A DNA stretch of 64,000 bases, taken from contig JABANP010000243.1 of NCBI GenBank assembly GCA_013115135.1, positions 1 to 64,000 on the forward strand, read 5' to 3'. The notes beneath the pieces are model-generated. The model saw only the letters and a program-made list of their open reading frames with translations, was not told the origin of the DNA and did no database searches. The stretch comes from Perkinsus olseni. Its lineage: Eukaryota > Perkinsozoa > Perkinsida > Perkinsidae. How positions within the stretch are numbered: the stretch's first letter is position 1; every line of letters begins with the position of its first letter. A program made the position numbers and the translations under genes. Below are positions 10,590 to 21,471 of this stretch, in pieces.

Positions 10590-12571
10590 GTCTTGTTAAA
10601 ATATCCCCTTCATCGTTTATGTCACTATCAACAGCTCGCCTGGAACAGTATAGATCTATAACTTTGAGCGATGTCCTCAAGGGTAAATCGTGTGAAGGCT
10701 GTAAACTTCCGTTAAGATTACTAAACGTTAAAAAATCTGAACGCAATAATCGTGCTGCAGTTTATACGTTCCGTCGAGGATCCAGTAAGCCTGTTCAGAC
10801 AAATACAGATTATGATAGAATGTTCTTATGTGGAGACCTAGTATCGAATTCTTGCTGTGTCTTCTTCACTCGTACGACTGAGGCAACTAGGATATTAGTA
10901 CCTGAATCATGTGGTATATCTGTCGGAGAGCTCATTGTCGTGGCAGAACCACGATTTGTAAATCAGTATTTAGACCAACATCAAGCTACTCCTATTCTAC
11001 GGATTTCTCTGCCACTGTCTGGCTTCACTAACACAACCCAGTTGCCTTTTATACCAATAGAAGTTCAAGGTGTCTCGTTCGTACATTTTTACTTGAAGAA
11101 CGTCTCACTCTCGCTCAATTCTTTCCGTCTGGTCTCAACTTGTGGTGGTTCCTTCTGCAACCGGTTGGTGCCGAGCTCCACTGGCAATCCTTGCGGTTGT
11201 GTGACAAAACCTACCAGATCTAGTTTCGCACTAGAGGCGGATGTTGATATTGAACCAGATGGAGATGGTTACTCTGTGTCCGACTGTCTCAACGGCAGCA
11301 CTATTAGTGGACTCAGATTCACTCGTCTATTTATGGATGACGAGGCCATTGGTACAGTTCGTTGGAAGAACTTCGACTTGCAAAGCGTTAAAGACACATG
11401 TAAACAAATCTTGCCGCATATCCACTCTTGGGCTATTGCTGGTTGGACTAAAACGCCAAATGAAACAGAGGACCATGTTCTTACTGAAGCCCGTATTTTC
11501 CACATTGTTGACGCTATTCCTCAATATGTTGATGGAGCAGCGGCTGGAATCAACTTGTTCACTCCACCACCGCCCAAACCAGTTGATGGAAAAATCAAAG
11601 GTAAATTAGCGCTTAACGAAATATACATTCCCAGTCGAGCACTTACAAATTGTAGGAACCTTTCATAGTATTAAGTGTGTGCGAAAATTTTTGGTTTTCT
11701 TCCGTTTCTGGTAGTCCTGCATTATACGAGCGTCTCAAATTCTCTATAAATATTAACTACAAATCTTTGTTAATAACAAATTCTTATTTCGTTATTGTCT
11801 ACCTATTCATGTCTATTCCAACGATAAAGCTTCATTCACAATAAATTTCTAAACTATATAATTCCTCAGGTCCCAGAGGACCAACAGGGCGTGAAACGAA
11901 TGACGATGATGATAACCATAATGACAATGTTGATAACGAAGGAGATCAACAAGCAGCTTCTTTGAATTCTGATGGTGATAACGAAGAAAACAGAGGTAAC
12001 TTATTTCTCGTCCGTCATTGCATTTTACACTTTCAACGCAATAAGAAAGATGTAGTTTCCTGCAATTCTGTCATTCACCTTGCTTTCTAATGATATGTTG
12101 ACTGTGTGTTGTACATGATATCACTTCAAGGCACTGTTGTGAAAACTATTTTACCAATACATGATTCCTATTAGCCCTTGTCTTTGTCACGGAAATAATC
12201 TTTGCGTACTGCATCATATTGTCTTACTATATAATTGTTTTCCGTTACGACATATTGTCACGTGCTTAGGTAATAAACAATAGTTGTCAAATGAACTATT
12301 GACCTGAACGATCAACTTTGGCTTTTTCTCCTCTATCATAATCACTGTACGTTGATTGTCTTTAATCTATTTACATTTGAATAGAAGTCTTCCATACTTT
12401 CCCGAGGAAAGAAGTTTCTCTTGGAAACACAGATAGATATTGAAACCGTATTCCTTAGAATTCTTCCCTATCTTATATCTTATTTTGTTATCAGCTCCTG
12501 AGATATTCTCCTTTGTAGGTCCATCAAGGAAGCATCATAGAAGTTCATCATCTCGGCAAACTACGCAATGA
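10590..12571 (+). CDS. Three-exon accessory gene with zinc-ribbon-like core and acidic tail, possibly RPA-like
   Basis: Model: exons 10,590-11,651, 11,870-11,995 and 12,519-12,571 (stop 12,569-12,571). All introns are GT-AG, all interrupt codons at phase 1, and each exon starts with GT. The first ATG is at 10,619, but the frame is open back to the acceptor at 10,588-10,589, so an upstream exon is likely. The core has a Cys pattern C-G-G-S-F-C then C-G-C near residues 180-205, suggestive of a zinc ribbon next to an OB-like region. Exon 2 is very acidic and Asn-rich, and exon 3 is Ser/Arg-rich. Some Helitrons encode RPA-like single-strand DNA-binding proteins; that identity is a weak inference. 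The matching phases strongly support a real gene. Confidence 0.5.
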
Positions 12572-12979
12572 GTTAGTGCCATTGACCGTAAACTTATTTC
12601 ACTAAACTTTATATAAAGTTAGACGCTGATTTACTATATTCGCAATTTTATGTCAGACACAATGCGTCTAACTATTACTATGTGTACCAGATTAACATCG
12701 AAGATTCTCACTTAATCACTGGTTACTGTTTTGTTACAGTTATCTCCTATAAATCATTTTCAAACCATTATGATTTCTTTTGCTGTATCGCTGTCACTCG
12801 CTTCTCACTACCCTTGTCTGTCAATACTTTTCTCCAAATATTCCACCATATATATCTCATATTTCCGACAATTCCTCTCTTTAGCACCTAAAGATATTTT
12901 TCCCTGATATGATCCACACTACAATAATATTCTTCTAATCCTTAGATCTATTGAGTGTTACTCGTATTTTCCGCGCCCA
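12572..12979. other. AT-rich tail before the composition break
   Basis: No coding signal beyond short ORFs. AT-rich sequence ends at about 12,960-12,980, where GC-rich satellite starts with C-T-A-G-G-T-G-G-A-C-G-G. The junction may be the insertion edge of the Helitron-like block. Confidence 0.45.
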
Positions 12980-13732
12980 CTAGGTGGACGGTGGAAAAGC
13001 GTCGATCCCACCCCCACCCATTCACACACTTTTCGCCCGCGCGGGGAGGGGCCCGTGCGGGCGCGCGCTTTTCGGGTGATCCTCACCGCTTGATCCTACT
13101 ACCGGACTGCACCAACCAAGGGTCCTTTTCGCTGTTTACCATTCAATTTTTCTCAAACTTTGCACGATTACACATACCCTGAAAATAATCAGATTCGACT
13201 TGTCCCGGTGTCGATCTATAGCCTAGTTAGCTCAATATAAGTGTGCAAAGTTACGTCACTACGGGACAATCGCTCCGCTCACGTCACGCCGCATGTTTTG
13301 CACTTTTCGCTCTTCGCATCGACGTCACGCGCGTATATCTCCACGAGTCTGAGTTGTGCTGGCCTGAAACTTTGCAAACGTACTCCGAACAACCTGTTTA
13401 ATGTACTACCCGATTGCCCACCTCACATGACGCGATTCGCGCTCTATACATCGTGCTAAAGCTTGCGCACGTTGTTCACACTCGACTAGGCCCCCCTCCT
13501 ATGTTCTACGCTCCCCCAAACGGCTCCCTCGTGCATGAGCAGCTGCTTTCCTCCACGGTCTGCTCGCGTATGGGCCACTACCGACCTCTGCAGCATTCAG
13601 TCCGCTTATCGGGCGCGCGCTAGCTGCACCGCACATCATGGTCGCACGACAGGGACAGGCGCGCGCGACGTACAACTGCGCAGCTTCGTTGGCGCACGCC
13701 CACCATCCTACGAACGTCAACCATTACCTTCT

Positions 13733-13776
13733 GCGGTCCGGGTAAGAGACCACATGTGGGCACTTACCCGGGCCGC
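13733..13776. ncRNA. Conserved unit hairpin, copy 1 (diverged unit)
   Basis: The arms 13,733-13,746 and 13,763-13,776 pair over 14 positions with one T-G, reading GCGGTCCGGGTAAG on the left. An inner palindrome CCACATGTGG lies between them. It occupies the same place in its unit as the hairpins of the other units. Whether it is transcribed is unknown; the ncRNA label marks a structural candidate. Confidence 0.4.
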
Positions 13777-14809
13777 TGTATGTGTATCAAGTTTCCCGCT
13801 GCATTCTGTGTTACTCTTCAGTCTTCGTGGTGTTCGCTCCTTCTTTGTCTCGCCGCAGCCTTCCCCGTTCGGCTTCTTGTGTACACGAGCGCAAAGGCCT
13901 GGGGTAGGATTCCGCGAGTTACGAGCCTCCCGTGCTGCTCCTCTGCCACCTCAGCGGTAGTTTTGGCCCCGTCTTAAGCTGCTAGCGGCCTCTGGACGTT
14001 CGGTCTCTAGGTGGGCCCCCACAGGGACAAAACAATCCGAGCGCGGGGGAGGGGACCCCGCGCGTTTGTGCAAATTTCGTGCAGTTGGTTCACCTTACCG
14101 GCATCGTGCCAATCTGACGCGATTTTCAAAACTGGCCTGCGGATTTCGCTGATAACTTGCATCAGCACGTATATCGGTGAGACTAAGAAAAATCGATCAT
14201 AAAAACTGTACCTTGTCCAGCTATCTCGCGCGATATGATCGTTGAAAGTTGTGATGACGAGCGCTATTCTCGAAGTGAGCGCGCGCCAGCGCACAATCGC
14301 AGAAAAGCAATTGACGCACAACTAGAGCGATTTCGAGCATCGCGTCATGATTAATCGATAGCCCAAAGAAAGAGCTATGCAATTTCGTAGGAATCGATCA
14401 TATGATCGATTTGTTGCACTGGTTTTCGGCCGAATACAATTCGAGATATGGCCTGCACGCAAGGGTGTAGCTAAATATACTGCGTATAGCTCACGTTATA
14501 GCGCATGGAAAACCGATCCTTGTGATATACTTGCGATGCCAACTAAAAATCTGTAGCGTTCACAATGGTCCCTTGAACATACGTGGGTGGTATCTGTTGG
14601 ACACGAACGTCGACCTCTTGTTAACGGTATGAGGTATTATTTGACGTGGACGTCAATCCATACCCCCTCTCTTGCGGCCTGTCAGAACCGCGTCATGTAC
14701 CGTAAAGCGCATTCTCATGCATAGAGCTTCTTCGATGTCTGTACTAGTCGGTGACAGTTTGTTCCGAGTATGCAGCTCTTCAGCGCGGGCTTTATCAAAA
14801 AGGCACCGA

Positions 14810-14841
14810 GCAGGGTGTCTCCGTTCTAGGAGGCACCCTGC
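14810..14841. ncRNA. Conserved unit hairpin, copy 2 (diverged unit)
   Basis: GCAGGGTGTCTCC (14,810-14,822) pairs with 14,829-14,841 over 13 positions, with a single T-G and a 6-nt loop. The sequence is unlike the core units, but the structure and position in the unit are kept. Confidence 0.4.
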
Positions 14842-15842
14842 GAGGTCTTCAAAAGCCATTGCGTTTCTTGCAGTCAATCATGTGATCACTTTCCTTGCTC
14901 GTGCCACAGATCTTTACTTTTTGCTGCGCGAGCTCTTTATCGTGTAACTGCTCGTCTGTTTGACCTCATGCCATTTCATAGATTCTACACAGCGATACAG
15001 CACCGATCATCGGTACGCATACCTGTCGAGCTCATGCTTACTCCCGCCTACTCGCATAGTTCCCGCGTTCTAGGTGGACGGGGGTTTAGCGCCATGCTGT
15101 ATGCCCAGGGAAATGTCGCCGAGCGGGAAGGGCCCCAGCGAGGCGCGCGCTAAATGGTCGGGAGAGTGACCGTCTATATCTAAAGGTTCCAAGCTATACC
15201 CAGACACCCATCTCGACTCCCAGCCGTTAAAATTCGCTGAAACTTTGCAAATCGACTCTACGTATACTAAAATGGTGTCACTGCTATATCTCGTCTCAAA
15301 CGAAACGTTTACACCTAAGCACTAACTTATTTTCATGGGCCGCGCGCGTGACGTGGCGCAAAAAAAGAGACAGAACTACGCTCCGCCTTCAAAATGGCCC
15401 ACGTTTGACACTTTTCGAATCCTCGCTGTAGGGTAGACAAATTGAACGGATTTCGCCTGAATTTTGGCCACACTACTCCCCAGGGCCTACAGACCCGTAG
15501 CCTATCCCCTCGAACGCTCAAGACTGCTGACTCCGCCGCAGGAGGGAAAATTGGGGGTTACGGGCGCGCGCTAACATACGCGAGAAAGGGCACGCCACAG
15601 CCGCGTCCGTGCGGTTAGACGTTATGAGCGAGTTAGCACCGCTCCTCTGTAGCCGGTGGGTTGTTCGGCGTATAAATTATATCCTGATATTCATCATTAT
15701 GCCCTCGCGGGCCACAATCGGTTTCTTGTTGCGTACTTTGCCTCGCAAGTCCACCAAACCTGTCAGGGCGCGCGCTCCATGCTACTGCGCATCGTCAACC
15801 GCGCACGCCCGCCGCCGACTGTTACACGGTAAACGTAACCTT

Positions 15843-15885
15843 GCGATCCGGGCAGGGTCCCCACTTGTGGGGGAGCCCGGATCGC
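15843..15885. ncRNA. Conserved unit hairpin, copy 3 (core unit)
   Basis: GCGATCCGGGC (15,843-15,853) is the exact reverse complement of 15,875-15,885. An inner CCCCAC/GTGGGG stem makes a two-tier structure. Identical arms recur at 16,889-16,931, 17,935-17,977 and 18,981-19,023. The middle two copies have CTTC in place of CTTG in the inner part, which still leaves CCCCA/TGGGG paired. Confidence 0.45.
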
Positions 15886-16888
15886 CATACCACTGACACC
15901 TGCGTGTCACTATCCCATCGTAGATTGCGCCAGTCGCATCTTTCGGCCCTACGCTCGATGCATTGCCGCTCGTACGCACGAACCGTACCGAGCTGCAGAC
16001 CGTCGACGCTGTGGATACTGCTCGACTGCCCTATCGGTGTGACTCTCACGAGCAGCGCGCTCCTGCTTCACGTTTTTCTCTCATTTTTCCGCTCGCGGCC
16101 TTTGGACGTCTTTCTCTAGGTGGACGGGGGTTTAGCGCCATGCTGTATGCCCAGGGAAATGTCGCCGAGCGGGAAGGGCCCCAGCGAGGCGCGCGCTAAA
16201 TGGTCGGGAGAGTGACCGTCTATATCTAAAGGTTCCAAGCTATACCCAGACACCCATCTCGACTCCCAGCCGTTAAAATTCGCTGAAACTTTGCAAATCG
16301 ACTCTACGTATACTAAAATGGTGTCACTGCTATATCTCGTCTCAAACGAAACGTTTACACCTAAGCACTAACTTATTTTCATGGGCCGCCCGCGTGACGT
16401 GGCGCAAAAAAAGAGACAGAACTACGCTCCGCCTTCAAAATGGCCCACGTTTGACACTTTTCGAATCCTCGCTGTAGGGTAGACAAATTGAACGGATTTC
16501 GCCTGAATTTTGGCCACACTACTCCCCAGGGCCTACAGACCCGTAGCCTATCCCCTCGAACGCTCAAGACTGCTGACTCCGCCGCAGGAGGGAAAATTGG
16601 GGGTTACGGGCGCGCGCTAACATACGCGAGAAAGGGCACGCCACAGCCGCGTCCGTGCGGTTAGACGTTATGAGCGAGTTAGCACCGCTCCTCTGTAGCC
16701 GGTGGGTTGTTCGGCGTATAAATTATATCCTGATATTCATCATTATGCCCTCGCGGGCCACAATCGGTTTCTTGTTGCGTACTTTGCCTCGCAAGTCCAC
16801 CAAACCTGTCAGGGCGCGCGCTCCATGCTACTGCGCATCGTCAACCGCGCACGCCCGCCGCCGACTGTTACACGGTAAACGTATCCTT

Positions 16889-16931
16889 GCGATCCGGGCA
16901 GGGTCCCCACTTCTGGGGGAGCCCGGATCGC
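16889..16931. ncRNA. Conserved unit hairpin, copy 4 (core unit)
   Basis: Same arms as copy 3. The inner stem is CCCCA/TGGGG with loop CTTC. Confidence 0.45.
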
Positions 16932-17934
16932 CATACCACTGACACCTGCGTGTCACTATCCCATCGTAGATTGCGCCAGTCGCATCTTTCGGCCCTACGC
17001 TCGATGCATTGCCGCTCGTACGCACGAACCGTACCGAGCTGCAGACCGTCGACGCTGTGGATACTGCTCGACTGCCCTATCGGTGTGACTCTCACGAGCA
17101 GCGCGCTCCTGCTTCACGTTTTTCTCTCGTTTTTCCGCTCGCGGCCTTAGGACGTCTTTCTCTAGGTGGACGGGGGTTTAGCGCCATGCTGTATGCCCAG
17201 GGAAATGTCGCCGAGCGGGAAGGGCCCCAGCGAGGCGCGCGCTAAATGGTCGGGAGAGTGACCGTCTATATCTAAAGGTTCCAAGCTATACCCAGACACC
17301 CATCTCGACTCCCAGCCGTTAAAATTCGCTGAAACTTTGCAAATCGACTCTACGTATACTAAAATGGTGTCACTGCTATATCTCGTCTCAAACGAAACGT
17401 TTACACCTAAGCACTAACTTATTTTCATGGGCCGCCCGCGTGACGTGGCGCAAAAAAAGAGACAGAACTACGCTCCGCCTTCAAAATGGCCCACGTTTGA
17501 CACTTTTCGAATCCTCGCTGTAGGGTAGACAAATTGAACGGATTTCGCCTGAATTTTGGCCACACTACTCCCCAGGGCCTACAGACCCGTAGCCTATCCC
17601 CTCGAACGCTCAAGACTGCTGACTCCGCCGCAGGAGGGAAAATTGGGGGTTACGGGCGCGCGCTAACATACGCGAGAAAGGGCACGCCACAGCCGCGTCC
17701 GTGCGGTTAGATGTTATGAGCGAGTTAGCACCGCTCCTCTGTAGCCGGTGGGTTGTTCGGCGTATAAATTATATCCTGATATTCATCATTATGCCCTCGC
17801 GGGCCACAATCGGTTTCTTGTTGCGTACTTTGCCTCGCAAGTCCACCAAACCTGTCAGGGCGCGCGCTCCATGCTACTGCGCATCGTCAACCGCGCACGC
17901 CCGCCGCCGACTGTTACACGGTAAACGTATCCTT

Positions 17935-17977
17935 GCGATCCGGGCAGGGTCCCCACTTCTGGGGGAGCCCGGATCGC
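17935..17977. ncRNA. Conserved unit hairpin, copy 5 (core unit)
   Basis: Identical to copy 4, including the inner CTTC variant. Confidence 0.45.
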
Positions 17978-18980
17978 CATACCACTGACACCTGCGTGTC
18001 ACTATCCCATCGTAGATTGCGCCAGTCGCATCTTTCGGCCCTACGCTCGATGCATTGCCGCTCGTACGCACGTACCGTACCGAGCTGCAGACCGTCGACG
18101 CTGTGGATACTGCTCGACTGCCCTATCGGTGTGACTCTCACGAGCAGCGCGCTCCTGCTTCACGTTTTTCTCTCATTTTTCCGCTCGCGGCCTTTGGACG
18201 TCTTTCTCTAGGTGGACGGGGGTTTAGCGCCATGCTGTATGCCCAGGGAAATGTCGCCGAGCGGGAAGGGCCCCAGCGAGGCGCGCGCTAAATGGTCGGG
18301 AGAGTGACCGTCTATATCTAAAGGTTCCAAGCTATACCCAGACACCCATCTCGACTCCCAGCCGTTAAAATTCGCTGAAACTTTGCAAATCGACTCTACG
18401 TATACTAAAATGGTGTCACTGCTATATCTCGTCTCAAACGAAACGTTTACACCTAAGCACTAACTTATTTTCATGGGCCGCGCGCGTGACGTGGCGCAAA
18501 AAAAGAGACAGAACTACGCTCCGCCTTCAAAATGGCCCACGTTTGACACTTTTCGAATCCTCGCTGTAGGGTAGACAAATTGAACGGATTTCGCCTGAAT
18601 TGTGGCCACACTACTCCGTAGGGCCTACAGACCCGTAGCCTATCCCCTCGAACGCTCAAGACTGCTGACTCCGCCGCAGGAGGGAAAATTGGGGGTTACG
18701 GGCGCGCGCTAACATACGCGAGAAAGGGCACGCCACAGCCGCGTCCGTGCGGTTAGACGTTATGAGCGAGTTAGCACCGCTCCTCTGTAGCCGGTGGGTT
18801 GTTCGGCGTATAAATTATATCCTGATATTCATCATTATGCCCTCGCGGGCCACAATCGGTTTCTTGTTGCGTACTTTGCCTCGCAACACCGCCAAACCTG
18901 TCAGGGCGCGCGCTCCATGCCACTGCGCATCGTCAACCGCGCACGCCCGCCGGCGAGTATTACACAGTTAACGTAACCTT

Positions 18981-19023
18981 GCGATCCGGGCAGGGTCCCC
19001 ACTTGTGGGGGAGCCCGGATCGC
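18981..19023. ncRNA. Conserved unit hairpin, copy 6 (core unit)
   Basis: Same arms as copy 3, with the CTTG inner variant. Flanking bases upstream have begun to diverge, but the hairpin has not. Confidence 0.45.
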
Positions 19024-20111
19024 CATACCACTGACACCTGCGTTTCACTATCCCATCGTAGATTGCGCCAGTCACATCTGTCGGCCCTACACTCGATGTA
19101 TTGCCGCTCGTACGTTCGGAGCGTACCGAGCTGCAGACCGTCGACGCTGAGCAATACTGCTCGACTGCCCTGTCGGTGTGACTCTCACGAGCAGCGCGCT
19201 CCTGCTCCACGTTTTTCTCTCATTTTTCCGCTCGCGGCCTTAGGACGTCTTTCTCTAGGTGAACGGAGGGCGAGTTCCATGCGGGGTACCTCACAAATGT
19301 TAGCCCGAGCGGGAAGGGCCCCGCGAGGGCCTAGGGCGAGCGCGGGTGGTCTCTGCCACCGGAAACAACCATATTACATCTGCATCGAATCGGAGCGATT
19401 TTCGAAATTAGCCTATAAAATTTTCTCAAACTTTGCACGAGTACTCAAACCATGCATATGAGTAATCCTGCAAAGGCTCATGTCAAACGAAAACATCCAC
19501 GCCACAAACCAACCATTTCTCATGGGAAATTCGGGTGACGTGGCGCACAAAAGGGACAGAACTACGCTCCGCTGCCAGAATGATGCACGTTTCACAATTG
19601 GCGTTTGTACGCCGTGCAGGCTTCAAATGAGGCATATTTTGCACAAAAATTGCCACGAATATCCCCAACAGCGATGAGATCTACATGCTACTGTCTGAGG
19701 GGTTGAATCGTGTTGGATGAGCCTCTGCCTGCGAAATTCGTATTTGGGGGCGCGCGCTAACATAAACAAGAAAGCGCACGCCACGGCAGCCGGGCTGGGC
19801 TTCGGTGTTCGGTGTTCGGGTTCGGGACAGGAACGCTATTAAAGGCCTTGTGTGCAGCTCTGATTGGGCCATACTGCCAACTGATGCATCACTCACTGTC
19901 ATGTGCGATTATTACGAAACGTGACCCAAGTACTTGGGCAAAACAGATACTGGTCGAGTTACAAGATACTGTGTCCAATATTTTCGCTTATCGGTTTGCT
20001 CGGGAAGATCGGCATGCCATGTTTGCCACTACGAATGGACCCCAGCGAGTACGTTTCCTTAACCTTGCAAGCCGGCGACAATGCTCAACCACGAAGTCAC
20101 AATATCGATAT

Positions 20112-20156
20112 TGCGGCCCGGGCAGCGTCCTCCGTCGGAGAGCTGCCCGGGCCGCA
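20112..20156. ncRNA. Conserved unit hairpin, copy 7 (diverged unit)
   Basis: The arms 20,112-20,126 (TGCGGCCCGGGCAGC) and 20,142-20,156 pair perfectly over 15 bp. An inner CTCCG-T-CGGAG stem gives the same two-tier shape. Compared with core units, A-T then T-A pairs are replaced by G-C then C-G at matching positions. Confidence 0.45.
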
Positions 20157-20339
20157 TTATCCTCTCGCATCTGCATCGCGCGTTCATCGCCCAGGCGATT
20201 CGCCCTCTGTTCTTTTACCTATGCCTCCCTCGCATATATCTCTCACATCCGGAACCTAGTAACATGTTCTATGATGATGTGGCTTGCTCATGGTGTATGG
20301 CCTAAGCGTAGCGTCGGTTGAAACGATCTCCAGCACATT

Positions 20340-20843
20340 TCAATACCTCCTAATCTTACGTTGCACGTCTAGCGGCTCAGCTGCGAGTGTTGCTAGATTT
20401 CTATCATCTACCGTACTACTAATAATCAATGGTTCAGTCCCTCTAATAGGAATAGCGGTTCCAGAATTTAGATCAGTACGAATATCAGCCATAAGATCGT
20501 CGATACGCAATCGATTCCCTCTAGAGGCTTCTTCTACCTTATCCTTCGACCTATCTTCTCGGGGTATAGGATCCAACTGGAGCTCTTCTACTTCGGAGTT
20601 GTTGACATCGGGGACTTCAGGTTCTTCACCAAACTGCTTACGATAAGCCAACCGGTAAAGTATAAACTCACTCTCGTCTTGAACGTGCGAGTTACCACCC
20701 AAAATAGTCGCGACCATTTCATCCCTCTTCAACGACGTCGGCAGTTGCCTACTAAAGCATAGACCCTCCAACTGCTCCAAAGATAGCTTAACCAGTAAAG
20801 GACCATTCCACGATAGAGCGGAATAACAAGGAGCTGCTACCAT
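20340..20843 (-). CDS. Hypothetical protein with SAP-like N-terminal helix pair
   Basis: A 167-residue ORF on the minus strand. Residues about 18-45 (L-S-L-E-Q-L-E-G-L-C-F-S-R-Q-L-P-T-S-L-K-R) resemble a SAP motif, a short DNA-binding helix-turn-helix in which L-x-x-L is followed by R-x-L-x-x-x-G or S-K-x-x-L. The rest is acidic and uncharacterised. It lies just upstream, in divergent orientation, of direct repeats and a recombinase fragment, so it may belong to the same dead element. The SAP call is tentative. Confidence 0.35.
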   Translation of the reverse strand: MVAAPCYSALSWNGPLLVKLSLEQLEGLCFSRQLPTSLKRDEMVATILGGNSHVQDESEFILYRLAYRKQFGEEPEVPDVNNSEVEELQLDPIPREDRSKDKVEEASRGNRLRIDDLMADIRTDLNSGTAIPIRGTEPLIISSTVDDRNLATLAAEPLDVQRKIRRY

Positions 20844-20988
20844 TTGTTGTGGATCGCGTTTTATTTAAAGAGCTCCCTATACCGACCGCGGTACTAGATA
20901 ACACAATACCCGGTTCACCAAGCGATAGACGATAATAATAGGCCAACTAAGGATCTCTAGTATTAACCAGAGATACAGCAGATAACCG

Positions 20989-21087
20989 CCGGCTCTTCGT
21001 CCGCGACCTTGCGTAACATACAATGGGAAAAGAGCTCAAGTCGCGAATCGATCAGCCGGGGAGGAGACACTCCTACCAGGCGACCCC
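20989..21087. repeat. 99-bp direct repeat, copy 1
   Basis: The sequence from CCGGCTCTTCGTCCGCGAC to CAGGCGACCCC recurs exactly or almost exactly at 21,278-21,376, offset 289 bp. The repeats bracket 190 bp and precede a tyrosine-recombinase-like fragment. They may be terminal or split repeats of that element. Confidence 0.9.
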
Positions 21088-21277
21088 ACCATTGAGGGAG
21101 GGACGGGTGGGTCAAAAACATCGACAGGACACCCGGCACTACCGTGCCAGACGCTGACCTCTCACGATGAACGGCTCGGTGACGTACACCGCCCCGCACG
21201 CATACACACGATTGTCTCCTGCGGCGGACTACCGTGGATTTTCCTTCGACACACGGAGTGTATCGATTACTAAAATC

Positions 21278-21376
21278 CCGGCTCTTCGTCCGCGACCTTG
21301 CGTAACATACAATGGGAAAAGAGCTCAAGTCGCGAATCGATCAGCCGGGGAGGAGACACTCCTACCAGGCGACCCC
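21278..21376. repeat. 99-bp direct repeat, copy 2
   Basis: Second copy of the repeat at 20,989-21,087. It ends about 95 bp before the recombinase-like ORF. Confidence 0.9.
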
Positions 21377-21471
21377 CATCGTTGAGATCGATTCGAGACG
21401 ACGAGGTCTCTTCCCATGCCCATCGTAGTAGGGGGCAGAAGAGGCTGCTGTGCAGTTGAGGTTAGATTGAG

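Larger units (their letters stand above)
1..12979 (+). mobile_element. Helitron-like (Helentron-type) giant element, AT-rich
   Basis: This block is clearly AT-rich and stops abruptly against GC-rich repeats at about 12,980. All its coding parts are on the plus strand: an OTU protease, a tandem zinc-ribbon ORF, a rolling-circle Rep plus Pif1-type helicase ORF with a C-terminal GIY-YIG domain, and a spliced accessory gene. OTU domains joined to Rep/helicase proteins are known from Helentron-type Helitrons. The element's ends are not resolved: the left end may lie outside the window, and I found no confident terminal TC/CTRR pair. The borders given are the window edge and the composition break. 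The Rep/helicase identity is firm; treating the whole block as one element is inference. Confidence 0.65.
15070..19254. repeat. Four near-identical core units of the satellite
   Basis: Copies start at 15,070, 16,116, 17,162 and 18,208. Differences are few: the second and third share CCGCCCGCG where the first and fourth have CCGCGCGCG near unit position 1,315-1,325 of the first copy's numbering, and they also share a C for G in the inner hairpin. The fourth copy is the most changed toward its 3' end. Such homogeneity with old edges is what unequal exchange produces. Confidence 0.9.
12980..20300. repeat. Tandem array of about 1.05-kb GC-rich units (seven units)
   Basis: Units start with CTAGGTGGACGG or a near match at 12,980, 14,007, 15,070, 16,116, 17,162, 18,208 and 19,255. 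The spacings are 1,027, 1,063, then 1,046 three times, then 1,047. The four units at 15,070-19,254 are almost identical. The first two and the last are heavily diverged but keep the order of landmarks: a start block, a motif like CTCAAACTTTGCACGA, a GCGCGCGC block and a hairpin at about 750-860. ORFs repeat with the unit (for example 95 residues from 15,609) but fail in the diverged copies, so I do not call them genes. The 3' edge is blurred. Confidence 0.85.

Noticed and set aside
11241..11609. 122-residue ORF overlapping the accessory gene
   Set aside because: Alternative-frame shadow of the exon 10,590-11,651, which has the better codon pattern and consistent splice phases.
15395..15415. 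CAAAATGGCCCACG in each core unit, whose complement contains GCCATTTTG as in alveolate spliced leaders
   Set aside because: Only about nine bases agree, the rest of the leader and a donor site do not, and the diverged units lack it. Not enough to call an SL RNA gene.
15070..19254. Repeated ORFs of 62-95 residues in each satellite unit, for example 15,609-15,896 and its equivalents
   Set aside because: They repeat only because the units are near-identical; the diverged units do not preserve the frames, and no domain is recognisable.
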